From: Scatolibacter rhodanostii
Lineage (GTDB): Bacteria > Bacillota > Clostridia > Oscillospirales > Acutalibacteraceae
Length of the DNA: 64,000 nt
Direction: 5' to 3'
Assembly (NCBI RefSeq): GCF_900197595.1
Contig: NZ_FZLO01000005.1
Coordinates: forward strand, 124,001 to 188,000
The position numbers and the translations under genes were made by a program. This document shows positions 53,478-62,617 of this stretch, one piece after another (the stretch's first letter is position 1; each line of letters starts with the position of its first letter). The notes beneath the pieces are model-generated. The model was given only the letters and a program-made list of their open reading frames with translations, ran no database searches and was not told where the DNA came from.

Positions 53478-53731
53478 AAAATAAATACATAATATTAGGA
53501 AAAACAACTAAATAAAGACTGGTGACGTAATAATTGTAGGTATTTGAACTGGGCAGGTAGCAGCGATTGGATAGTGCCAAGACTAAAAGCACAATGAAAT
53601 TAATGGGGTTTTATGCAAGCTATTCTTGGATAAGTATGCGGATGATAGAAAGCTCAGTTTGAGTATCCATTGCAAAGATGGAATGTAATTAGTAATAGAT
53701 TAAGCCTAAAATTAATATGAGGAGTTTCAAT

Positions 53732-55387
53732 ATGAAAAAGATTGTAAGCATGATTCGTCGTGAGATTATTGGAATGAAAGCGATGTTTATATCCAATATT
53801 GTGGTTTCTATTTTAGCTAGTATCAGTTATTTGGGATTGACATTTGCAATCCAGCAGATTATGTCTGTGGCAAATGGAGAATCACAGAATTCTTTATCCT
53901 TTGTTTCCGTTATTGCCATTATAATGCTGATCTATTATGCGGCAATGAACATTTTCTCTGAAATTGTGAGTAGTAAATTTGAGATTTCTCTTGAAAAAAA
54001 CATGCGCTTGCATCAGATTACAACGTTATTTTATAAATCATTCTTGTCTGTAGAACGTTTTCATTCAGGCGCTTTGTTCAATCGATTGACAGAAGATGTA
54101 AGATTGGTCGCATCATTTATTGTCAGTATAAGCAATCAGTTCATTTTAGAAACATTAACAGCGATATTAGCAATATTGTATATGTTTTTGCTAAACTAGC
54201 AGATTACGTTAATTATGCTTGTAATTATACCGGTTTTAACATTTTCTATTACACGTTTTGCTCCTGTTCTGCAACGACTTTCAGAACAGAATCTTCAAAG
54301 CGATGACAAAATAAAGTCCTTCATTCAAGATGTTTTAAATCAACTTGCACTTTTTAAGCTATACAACATGAGAGAGAAAACAGAAAATTCTTTCAATATA
54401 TTGTACAAGGATAAGAGAAATAGTAAAATGAAACTTGCAAAATGTATCGGACTGTTCTCTTTTATGAACAGCTTTATGTCGTTTGGTGTGTTCATTATCA
54501 CCTTGATAGTCGGTACATTTTTTTCTCTACGTGGAGAACTAAAGATTAGTGAAATGATTGCCATTATACAATTGACAAATTATGTTTCTCTCCCGATTTC
54601 AAATTTTTCTCGCTGGGTGTCTGAAAGTGCAATGGCTAGAGCGGCTTCAGAGCGAATAGCTGAAATAGAAATATTGGAGGATGAAGAAGTAGAGCCTATC
54701 CTAAATGATCCACACAAACTACAACAGTTGGTCATAAAAGATTTATCTTTTTCTTATCCACTGAAAAATAACAATTCTGATGGCCTTATTGACGAAAAAC
54801 CGGTCATAAAAACTCTTTCAGCGATATTCAAAAAAGGTCAAGCTATTGGGATAAAGGGGAGTAGTGGTTCTGGCAAGACGACGTTGCTTCATCTTCTGCT
54901 CGGTTTGTATCACGGCAATTCGGGAGAAATATTCTTCGAACATGATGCAGAAGGAGATAATAGGCAAAGAAACATAGCCATAGGGTATACACCAAGTGAC
55001 CGATTAACCATTCAGGAAAATATTTGCATGACGCAACCTTACAATGAATCACTAATGAGAAAAGTCTTGAGAGAAACCAACCTGACAGAATGCATTGCCT
55101 CACTGCCAGGGGGAGTGCATACGAAAATTGAGGAAAACGGAAAAAACTTGTCAATGGGGCAGGCACAGAGGATTGCGATTGCACGAACCTTCTATTGCAA
55201 CTACGACATGATGATTTTTGATGAACCAACATCAAATCTAGATGCGGAGTCAAAGGTAGTTTTTGAAAATTCATTAAAAGAATATGCACACGACCGGATA
55301 TGCATTGTGGTAACACATGATCCAGAGATGCTTCTACATTGTGACAAGGAATATAAATTAACAAATGGTGTTTTGATGGAAGAATAA
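53732..55387 (+). pseudogene. ABC exporter (fused permease-ATPase) with an in-frame amber codon
   Basis: One continuous frame of 552 codons is interrupted only by TAG at codon 156 (54197-54199). Before it are two to three membrane helices; after it come the rest of the permease and an ATPase with GSSGSGKTTL (Walker A), LSMGQAQRIAIAR (signature) and MMIFDEPTSNLDAESK (Walker B). The reading resumes as QITLIMLVIIPVLTFSITRF. An ATG at 54215 without a ribosome site could start only a half protein. AGGAG precedes the ATG at 53732. It is probably inactive unless the amber codon is read through. The substrate is unknown. Confidence 0.85.
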
Positions 55388-55422
55388 AATGGGTGTGCAG
55401 TAAAATCGTGTATAGATAAAAA

Positions 55423-55457
55423 CAAAACCGCTTAAACATTATGTTCAAGCGGTTTTG
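55423..55457. terminator. Terminator after the ABC gene
   Basis: AAAACCGCTT pairs with AAGCGGTTTT around an AAC/GTT inner helix, with A and T tracts on either side. It lies immediately before the putative attachment site. Confidence 0.88.
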
Positions 55458-55465
55458 TAAATATA

Positions 55466-55488
55466 TGGCAGGGGCAGAAGGATTCGAA
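55466..55488 (-). repeat. tRNA-Trp 3'-end fragment: putative att site
   Basis: On the minus strand these 23 bases read as the end of a tRNA: T-loop TTCGAAT, 3' T-stem CCTTC, acceptor strand TGCCCCT, discriminator G and CCA. An acceptor of this sequence pairs with AGGGGCA, the 5' end of Bacillota tRNA-Trp. The rest of the tRNA is absent on the right. That is the signature of an element integrated into a tRNA 3' end: host DNA lies at lower coordinates and the element at higher ones, with the intact tRNA beyond the window. Confidence 0.75.
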
Positions 55489-55576
55489 ATATAAGCAAGA
55501 TAATGTATTAATAATTATTATTATATCATACATTCTTATTAATGAAAACTCAGCTATGCTGATGTTATATACTCTC

Positions 55577-55605
55577 CCCGACTGTACAAGCAGCCGGGCA
55601 TTTTT
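55577..55605 (+). promoter_or_regulatory. Leader hairpin before the first element gene
   Basis: CCCGACTG and CAGCCGGG form a stem (one mismatch) followed by GCATTTTT, ending 20 bp before the ATG. The next gene carries a closely similar leader at 56211. It may act as an attenuator or processing hairpin. Confidence 0.55.
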
Positions 55606-55625
55606 ATTATAAAGGAGATATTACC

Positions 55626-56189
55626 ATGAATTATTATAAGCAACAACAAAAGGAAATTGCTACAATCAAGCCAAGAACTATTACGCTAAATTTATCCGAT
55701 GCAGACGTGAATCGTTTGTATGGAAGAACAGGAAAATCCGGATTAACTCCGTCAGAGCTGCTGCAAAATTTTGTTGGCGATTTGGTTTACGGTACTTATT
55801 CAAACGGATCTGACGAGAGAGCTTATGCCAAAGAATGGTTTGACCACTGCTACTTTGCGCATAAGCAGAATGAAACTCTGCTTAGTTATTTGTTAGAAAT
55901 CGATGAATTAGACAGTTTTCTTGCAACCTTAGCTGTAATTGACAACACCAAGGAAGAAATTGAAGACACTCTTTCTGATGAGTGGATGACACAGAATGAA
56001 ATTCAAGAAGATGTTGATAGGCTCACCAAAGAATTAGCCGAATATCAGGAAGAAATCGAAACCTACTTTGAAAACTTCCAGTGCAGTGAAAAGGGTGCTG
56101 CCAGTGAAATCCCTGCTGAATATTCGCTTGAAACTGAAATCCAAAGAATTATGGATTGGAAAGCTAAAAAAGATACCTTAGCTTTTTAA
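55626..56189 (+). CDS. Hypothetical mobile-element protein
   Basis: A 187-aa acidic protein I cannot name. The N-terminus (IKPRTITLNLSDADVNRLYGRTGKSGLTPSELLQNFVGDLV) looks like a ribbon-helix-helix-type segment. The C-terminal half is helical and coiled-coil-like (EIQEDVDRLTKELAEYQEEIETYFENF). It is the first gene right of the att site, 69 bp before parA, with a matching leader hairpin, so it belongs to the element. A role in partition or copy control is only a guess. Confidence 0.7.
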   Translation: MNYYKQQQKEIATIKPRTITLNLSDADVNRLYGRTGKSGLTPSELLQNFVGDLVYGTYSNGSDERAYAKEWFDHCYFAHKQNETLLSYLLEIDELDSFLATLAVIDNTKEEIEDTLSDEWMTQNEIQEDVDRLTKELAEYQEEIETYFENFQCSEKGAASEIPAEYSLETEIQRIMDWKAKKDTLAF

Positions 56190-56210
56190 TTATATATGCA
56201 AGCCATTCTC

Positions 56211-56239
56211 CCGACTGTCAAAAGCAGTCGGCATTTTAA
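56211..56239 (+). promoter_or_regulatory. Leader hairpin before parA
   Basis: A perfect 7-bp stem, CCGACTG with CAGTCGG, encloses TCAAAAG and is followed by CATTTTAATTTT. The whole leader, including the AAGGAGATACTACC ribosome region, closely matches the one at 55577. Confidence 0.6.
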
Positions 56240-56257
56240 TTTTAAGGAGATACTACC

Positions 56258-57043
56258 ATGAAAAAAACAAAAGTAATCGCAATCATGAACGAAAAAGGCG
56301 GCTGTGCCAAAACAACAACGGCTACTGCTCTAGCCTATGTCCTCTCAAAACAAGGTAAAAAGACAGTGTTAATTGATTTTGACGGACAGGCCAATTCCAC
56401 CTTGCTTATGGGTGTAAAAAATCCTAATACTTTGGAAGTTACTATTTCCACTCTGTTAAATTGTATTATTGCTGAAGAACCCTTGCCTGCGTTAGAGAGT
56501 TATCTTGTGAAAACTAACTGCGGAGTAGATTTAATTCCGTCAAATAGTCAGTTGTTTTCATTGGAGCGTAACCTAGCCGGAGTTGATTTTCGAGAATATA
56601 TGCTGCGTGAATATGTTGACACTATAAAAAATCAATATGACTATGCAATTATTGATTGTATGCCGCAGGTCGGAACTCCTATGGTCAATGCGATGATGTG
56701 TGCCGACAGTTTAATTGTCCCCACACAAGCCGAAATCTTATCGGCTCAAGGTTTACAAGAGCTTGTCAAGCATTATGCCAAAATCAAGCGTGCCGGAAAC
56801 CCTGAACTGGAGATTGAGGGAATTCTCATTACGATGGATAACAAGAACACGATTGTTTCAAATCAGATTAAAGAAATGATTGACAGTACATATGGCGGCA
56901 AACTTCTTGTCTTTGAAACACGAATCCCTCGCACGATTAAGGTTGCGGAGGCTGCTATGTATGGACAGACTATTTGTGAATATATGCCGAATAATAAGGC
57001 AGCCATTGCGTACCAAAATTTTGTAAAGGAGCTGACACTATGA
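56258..57043 (+). CDS. parA: ParA-family partition ATPase
   Basis: A 261-aa Walker-type ATPase of the ParA/Soj group. The deviant Walker A is NEKGGCAKTTTATALA with the signature lysine, the A' motif is VLIDFDGQANSTLL, and Walker B is YAIIDCMPQVGTPM. It would drive segregation or maintenance of the excised element. It overlaps the parB fragment by 4 bp (ATGA). Tn1549-like elements carry such a parA near one end. Confidence 0.93.
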   Translation: MKKTKVIAIMNEKGGCAKTTTATALAYVLSKQGKKTVLIDFDGQANSTLLMGVKNPNTLEVTISTLLNCIIAEEPLPALESYLVKTNCGVDLIPSNSQLFSLERNLAGVDFREYMLREYVDTIKNQYDYAIIDCMPQVGTPMVNAMMCADSLIVPTQAEILSAQGLQELVKHYAKIKRAGNPELEIEGILITMDNKNTIVSNQIKEMIDSTYGGKLLVFETRIPRTIKVAEAAMYGQTICEYMPNNKAAIAYQNFVKELTL

Positions 57044-57216
57044 GTAAACCAGATAAATCAAAAATGATTAAGCTTGACCTCTTAGATGATATTCTTGACA
57101 TATCAGCTCCTGTTGCAAATGGAAATACAGAAATGCTACTTAAGCAATTACAACCCTTTCCTGACCACAAATTCAAATTATATAGTGGCGAAAGATTAGA
57201 GGACATCCTCTTGTGA
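57040..57216 (+). pseudogene. Truncated ParB
   Basis: A 58-codon ORF overlapping parA by 4 bp. It ends LLKQLQPFPDHKFKLYSGERLEDILL and then stops. This is the start of a ParB nuclease-like domain (PFxDHxFKLYxGERLxDM) cut off after the first conserved box. The following GTG overlaps its stop and begins the hydrolase gene, so a deletion has probably joined parB to the upstream part of the next gene. Confidence 0.8.
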
Positions 57217-59989
57217 CGGAAAGACAGCAGCATTCTGAAATTGCAATGCGAAGAAAAATGGCAAGATCGGATTTAACAAGGACAAAAGACCAATCCCAAA
57301 AAAGTATGGTGTTTGATAACAGAAAAGCTGTTTCTGCTAAATTTGCAGGAAGACGTATCAATCGCACTAAGGCAACATCAACTTCTTCTAGAGCAGAATC
57401 TTATTCTTCAAATGCGGAGATAACAGCCAATCAAGAAAGTTGCCATACAAGGAAAAAAACCTATCGTCTTAAGAGAATTCCCAGTCCTGTAGAAAGAAAA
57501 GGGTTTTATGGAGCTGTACGTTTTCCTACAGACAAAGTAAGAGGTTCTGAATTGGTTCGCAAGAATCACGATATGTCAGAAATGGTATGGTCTACTTATC
57601 GCAGCCAAAAAGATGATGATGTCGGTTCAAAGACAACAAGTTTAGCAGAATCTCAAGCAGTTAGGACAGTGAAGAATCTGGCGGGTGTCCGCCAGATTTT
57701 AAAGGAAAGAAAAGAGTATAAAATTCAGAATACTGACAGCAAAACACTGGGAAGTGTTTCACGTCGCACAGAAGAAAAATCTTTTAGAAGTCGTTTGTCT
57801 AAACCCTCATTATTGAATCGTTCTCAGTTGAATCAACCTATTCAGGAAAAAAAGAGTGCTATCAGGAGAGCGCAGGACAAAAATTCCATTCAAAAGCAAA
57901 ATCTCTCTAAAAAAAATCAATCACCTCTTTTACATCGTAATGATAAAAATAAAACTGCTGCTCTTAAAAGAAATCACACAGTCAAAGGTTTGATTCGAGA
58001 GAATGTAGTTGCAGGTATAAAGAATTTTCAAGGCAGTGAAGATGATGGTATGAAGGCCATAACAAAAACAAGAGATTTTGTTATGCGTACCAGACGGGCT
58101 GCTAGGGCTGCTCGCAAAACAGGAGAAGCAGTATACAAAATTGGAAAAGTTACCGTAAAAATATTTTCTGCCATTACAAAGTTGTTGGCCAGTGTAGCAC
58201 CTACGTTACTACCTATTCTTATGGGAATAGTTTTAGCAATGGTATGTGTAACTGCAATAACCGCCATTATGCCAAGTTTTACTTTAAAGAGTGATGATGT
58301 AGAAGTATCTAAGATTTATAAATATGTTACAGAACTCGATGCTGAATTTAGTCAAGAGGTACGCACTGAAAATACAGGAGCTGACGTTTACCATTTCTAT
58401 TTGAATGGATCTGAAATTAATCGGACGTCATTCGAAGTTGTTACCAATGCCGACAGTTTCATAGCGTATTTAGATGCCAAATATCAAGACTATGCTTTCG
58501 ATAAGTTTATCTACGGACTTTTTGGCGGCACAAATGTCAAGAGCGCGGCACAAATGTCAAGAGCGAAGTAAAAGCAATTCATGAACAGCTTTATTCGTAT
58601 TCCGTCAATATTTACTATAAAGACGAACCTATGGGTGTTGACGAAGACGGAGAAGAAATTTTCGAAGAAAAGAAAGTCAAAAGCATTTCAGTACAAAGTA
58701 AGGTTTTTGATTCGTGGGTTCACCTCAATCAAAATGTTGTCTTTAAGGAGGGAGAATATGATTCGTATAAGCTACTGAATGAATCAGGAGTGTTCATGTC
58801 TAAAAAAGAAATTGAATCTCCTTTTAAAGGAGAAACTTTTCAGCTTGCCAAAAGATATGGATATAATCTTGAGAATGACAGTGTGGTCGAAAACTCTGGA
58901 ATAGATATTATTACGTCGACCAGAAAAAAAGTTTCTGCCGGCATAAAGGGAACCGTGACCGATACAGGAGATAATTACGTTAAGATTTCTCATAAGAAAA
59001 AAGAAATCGTCTATGTCAATCTCAATCCGACAGTTAGCATAGGTCAGGAAATTAAAAAGAATGACATTATCGGAAATACATCGGGGGATAGGTTGCACAT
59101 TGATTATTACAAAGACGGAAAAGAAATGTGTCCCTATATTTTTATTAAAGGAGCTTCCGGTTTCCAGAGAAACGTAAATGGTAATATGAGTATTGTCGAG
59201 ATGGCATTATCTCAGCTTGGGCAAGTTGGCGGACGGCCTTATTGGTCTTGGTATGGATTTGGCGGACGTGTAGACTGGTGTGCTATTTTCGTTTCGTGGT
59301 GCGCCGACAGAGTGGGTTATTTGAGCGATGACATTGTTTTTAAACATGCGAGCTGCACGGCAGGAGTGAACACATGGAAGAGTAAAGGTTTGTGGCAGGA
59401 AAGGCAATCAGGGTATGTTCCTAAACCCGGGGATTTAATTTATTTTCTATGGGACCTTACAGATTATGGTTCAGACCATATCGGGATTGTAGAAAGTTCC
59501 GACGAGAACTTTGTTCATACAGTCGAGGGGAATTCAGGGGATAGGGTAGAGCAAAATACATATTCACTCACAAACGTAACAATCCTTGGCTATGCAACTC
59601 CGTTATATCCTACAACCTATGGGAAGTATAGCGAAGAAGATTTATATTGGTTATCCCGAGTGATTAATGCCGAAGCCGGAAGTGATTGGCTGCAAGATAC
59701 ATTTCAGCAGGATGTGGGTAGTGTGGTTTTAAATCGCACCAAAGATTCCCGGTATCCCAATACCGTTAAAGACGTTATTTTCCAGAGAGGACAATATGAG
59801 TGCGTTACTAATGGAAGTATCTATAAAGAACCCAGTGCTAAATCCATTGCAAATGCAAAATATATTCTTGAAAAAGGAAGTACCTTACCTAAAGGAGTAG
59901 TTGGACAAAGTCAATTTGTACAAGGAACAATTTACAGCACTTACTATGACCGTGTTCTTGGAACTACAACTTATTTCTGTTATATATGA
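57213..59989 (+). pseudogene. CD1108-type conjugation protein with CHAP and cell-wall-hydrolase domains, frameshifted
   Basis: Removing one copy of a 20-bp tandem repeat (58526-58565) joins two ORFs into one 918-aa protein. It has a basic, low-complexity cytoplasmic N-terminus (residues 1-310), one membrane helix (about 325-350, LLPILMGIVLAMVCVTAI), then extracellular domains. These are an M23-like segment, a CHAP amidase/peptidase (WCAIFVSWCADRVGY, DHIGIVESS) and a SleB-like hydrolase (SRVINAEAGSDWLQ, VVLNRTKDSRYP). Such proteins open the cell wall for conjugation. As it stands translation stops at 58571. The C-terminal ORF's ATG at 58631 lacks a clear ribosome site. Confidence 0.85.
58526..58565 (+). 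repeat. Perfect 20-bp tandem duplication causing a frameshift
   Basis: The 20-mer starting CGGCACAAATG and ending CAAGAGCG occurs twice in direct succession (58526-58545 and 58546-58565). One copy less restores the reading frame GLFGGTNVKSEVKAIHEQLY across the join. Confidence 0.95.
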
Positions 59990-60177
59990 GATTTTCAGTT
60001 CTCTGAAAAAATAATTTGTCATTTTGACGGACAACACCAACTTTCTGTTTTGAGAAATTTTCTCGTCAGGGGTTTGGGGGCGAAGCCACCAAAAAGATAA
60101 AAAACAAAAATTTTCAGAGTTGAAAAATTTTGGATTTTGGGTAAGTGTGGGAACACTTTCAATGCTCGTTGGTAGTG

Positions 60178-60225
60178 TAGGAGGGTTCCACCCTCCTACT
60201 GGGGTTCATGGGGCAAAGCCCCATG
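60178..60225 (+). other. Paired hairpins before mobC: candidate oriT region
   Basis: Two perfect inverted repeats lie in the 271-bp gap before mobC: TAGGAGGGT/ACCCTCCTA (60178-60198) and CATGGGGC/GCCCCATG (60207-60225). G-rich text (GGGGTTTGGGGGCGAAGCC) precedes them near 60070. In MOBP-type elements the origin of transfer sits just upstream of mobC, so this is the best oriT candidate. The nic site cannot be assigned. Confidence 0.55.
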
Positions 60226-60260
60226 CCCTTTTTTAATCCTAAAAAGGCGAGGTGATTTTT

Positions 60261-60650
60261 GTGCAAGTCAGAAAAAATCGAACGAGAGAAATTGAAAAGA
60301 AAGTTTTTCTCTCTGCAGAAGAAAATCGCATTATGAAATCTAATATGCAAAAAGTGGGAGTTCGCAATTTTTCACTATATGCTCGCAAAATGTTATGTAA
60401 CGGATATCTCATCGTGCGAAATTTTGATTATCTTAAGCAGACAGCAAGAGAACTTGGTCGGATTGCTCAGAACCTCAATATGATAGCCAAACGTGCCAAT
60501 ACGACGCAGAGTATCTATGAGGACGATGTAAAAGATATTGCAGAGTCTTATAAAAAAGCAAAAGCTCAAATTGCTTCTGTCATTTCGGATTTAGTGAATG
60601 AGGAAAAGTTTTATAAGACGAAAGGAGAAAAGGAAGATGAATCATTTTGA
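60261..60650 (+). CDS. mobC: MobC-family relaxosome protein
   Basis: A 129-aa basic protein. The N-terminus (KNRTREIEKKVFLSAEENRIMKSNMQKVGVRNFSLYARKMLCNGY) is a ribbon-helix-helix-like DNA-binding region. The conserved LKQTARELGRIAQNLNMIAKRANTT motif marks MobC accessory proteins that help the relaxase melt oriT. The start is the GTG at 60261, 6 nt after GGCGAGGTG; the GTG at 60252 lies inside that site. It is followed by a small gene and the relaxase. Confidence 0.9.
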   Translation: MQVRKNRTREIEKKVFLSAEENRIMKSNMQKVGVRNFSLYARKMLCNGYLIVRNFDYLKQTARELGRIAQNLNMIAKRANTTQSIYEDDVKDIAESYKKAKAQIASVISDLVNEEKFYKTKGEKEDESF

Positions 60651-60969
60651 TGTCATTACCACAAAAGAAGAAAGAGAGCAAGCAGGACTAAAGCAATATA
60701 AATTTGTAGAAGCAGCCGGAACAATTACTGCCGTTCTCAATTTTAGAGCATGGGGAAAAAACATGAACCTTGGTTGCTTTTTTCGAACAGAAGCAGGAGA
60801 TAAGTTTTGCGTTTATCTGTGGAGAAGTAAATTGAATCCTGATGTTTATGGGCCAAGAAGTGAAAGTATAAATTTTGCTGAGGTGAAAAATAAAACCAAA
60901 TGGAATCTTTCATTTGAAAAAACTCGCAGTGGAAAAATATTTTTAGCTGATGCGAAAGAGTTGGGATAA
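60637..60969 (+). CDS. Hypothetical protein between mobC and relaxase
   Basis: A 110-aa protein of the element, not recognised beyond its position. It looks beta-rich (FVEAAGTITAVLNFRAWGKNMNLGCFFRTEAGDKFCVYLWR). It overlaps the end of mobC by 14 bp and the relaxase start by one base, so it is translationally coupled to both and probably helps mobilisation. The start at 60637 follows AAGGAG; a longer frame from 60598 is unlikely. Confidence 0.75.
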   Translation: MNHFDVITTKEEREQAGLKQYKFVEAAGTITAVLNFRAWGKNMNLGCFFRTEAGDKFCVYLWRSKLNPDVYGPRSESINFAEVKNKTKWNLSFEKTRSGKIFLADAKELG

Positions 60970-62351
60970 TGGCAACGACAAAAATTAAACAAATCAAAAG
61001 AACAACAGGAAAGTCTTTAGCATATATTATGAATCCTGAAAAAACCGATGGAAGTTTGCTTGTGTGGGGTTTTAATGTTGACCCAGAAGTGGCTTCTATG
61101 GAATTTGATTTTACTTATGCACTTGCCAAAAATGTTCGGGGAGATTATTCAAAAGTAGGCGGTTCAGATATCAAGGCCTACCACATGATGCAGAGTTTTT
61201 CTCCGGAAGATAATCTGACACCTGAACAAGCGCATGCCATTGGCAAGCAATGGGCAGATGAATTTCTTGAGGGAAAACATGAATATGTTATTGCTACTCA
61301 TATTGATAAAGACCATATCCACAATCACATTATCTTTAATGCCACGTCTTACTATAATCTGAAAAAATTTGAATCTGTCCCATACAAGACAGTGAAAAAG
61401 TTGAGAGATATCAGTGATCGACTTTGCGAAGAAAATAATTTATCCGTTTTGTATGGAAAACGTGAAAGAGTAAAGGAAAATAAAAAGTGGAAGAAAGAGC
61501 CAACCTTAGGAGAAAGTCTTTCTACATTGTTAGACTCGGCTGTTGCCCAAGCCAAAAGCTTTGAGGATTTTAAATCTACTGTTATCTCTATGGGAGTAGA
61601 AATCAAAGAAGGTAAGCATATTGCCTTTAAACACCCGGACGGAAAACGTTTTATGCGTGGAATGAATTTACCCGGTGATTATTCTAAAGAAAAGATTCTA
61701 GAACGCGTTGAACACCCGGAAAGATTTATTCAAAACGAAAAGGTTCCTACACTTGATTCTCAAGAAGGTACTTCTGTCAAAGTACCAGAAACTTATGCAG
61801 ATTTAATTCAGAAAAAATCTAGACGGACACTTTTAGAGAAAACAGCCGAGCTTGCTGAAACGCTCTTAACAATCCGTCGAGAAAAAATTGAACGATATGA
61901 TGATTTTGACATTCGGAAAGAAAAATTATCTGAAACTCTGCAGCATTCTCAAAAGCAGGTTGAACAGATGAATAGAAAAAATCAGGAATACACACAGGCT
62001 GCAAAATATCTTTTGGCTTATCATGATACTTTACCCATTTGGCAGGAATATGAAAGCTGCTCTCTTCTGAAAAAATCGTTTTATCATAAGGAACATAAAG
62101 AGCAACTGGACAAGTATAAGTTTGCTCTTGAGCAGCTCAAAAAAATGAAAGTGAACGCAACGGTTGATCCGGACAAGGTAATAAATCTAGTTAAATATCA
62201 AAATGATTCTGTTGAAGAAATTAATCAGAGAATGCAGAATGTTCAAGAAAGAGTAGAGAAAGTTCAGCTTGCACAAAACATAGTGGACAGAATCGAAAAT
62301 GAATATGCTGCTATTCAAGGCAGAACACAACGAAAGGGGTTATCAAAATGA
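60969..62351 (+). CDS. MOBP-type relaxase
   Basis: A 460-aa relaxase that nicks oriT and pilots the transferred strand. The candidate catalytic tyrosine is Tyr19 (GKSLAYIMNPEKT). The metal-binding histidines are in THIDKDHIHNHIIFN, with His111, Asp113, His116, His118 and His120. The C-terminal half is charged and coiled-coil-like. It resembles relaxases of the Tn1549 family, where the relaxase follows mobC in the same way. It starts on the last base of the previous stop codon and overlaps the next gene by 4 bp. Confidence 0.92.
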   Translation: MATTKIKQIKRTTGKSLAYIMNPEKTDGSLLVWGFNVDPEVASMEFDFTYALAKNVRGDYSKVGGSDIKAYHMMQSFSPEDNLTPEQAHAIGKQWADEFLEGKHEYVIATHIDKDHIHNHIIFNATSYYNLKKFESVPYKTVKKLRDISDRLCEENNLSVLYGKRERVKENKKWKKEPTLGESLSTLLDSAVAQAKSFEDFKSTVISMGVEIKEGKHIAFKHPDGKRFMRGMNLPGDYSKEKILERVEHPERFIQNEKVPTLDSQEGTSVKVPETYADLIQKKSRRTLLEKTAELAETLLTIRREKIERYDDFDIRKEKLSETLQHSQKQVEQMNRKNQEYTQAAKYLLAYHDTLPIWQEYESCSLLKKSFYHKEHKEQLDKYKFALEQLKKMKVNATVDPDKVINLVKYQNDSVEEINQRMQNVQERVEKVQLAQNIVDRIENEYAAIQGRTQRKGLSK

Positions 62352-62617
62352 CAAATGCAAATAAAATTCAGGCAAAGCGTGAATCTATTAAGAAAATTGA
62401 AGAATCCATTGAAAAGAGAAAAGAAAAAATTGAAGGTGAGCAGCAAAAAATTAAGAAGTTGGAACAGGAAATTGAAGAACTCGCTGTTTTTGATATTAAG
62501 AATCTTGCAAAAGAAGCCAATATGCCGATTACAGAGCTTCGGTCTGTTTTACAAGATTTACTTTCTGAGTCTTCTAAAAAAGTCGATGAATCCGGAAGTA
62601 AGGAGGATGTAATATGA
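62348..62617 (+). CDS. Small coiled-coil mobile-element protein (DUF4315-like)
   Basis: An 89-aa protein. Its first 45 residues are a charged coiled coil (IEESIEKRKEKIEGEQQKIKKLEQEIEEL), followed by IKNLAKEANMPITELRSVLQDLLS. Size, composition and position after a relaxase resemble the DUF4315 proteins of Tn1549-like elements, from memory. The function is unknown. It overlaps the relaxase and the next small gene by 4 bp each. Confidence 0.7.
   Translation: MTNANKIQAKRESIKKIEESIEKRKEKIEGEQQKIKKLEQEIEELAVFDIKNLAKEANMPITELRSVLQDLLSESSKKVDESGSKEDVI

Noticed and set aside
58581-58778. 65-codon ORF over the frameshift site
   Set aside because: It is in a third frame, while the restored single frame explains the coding potential on both sides.
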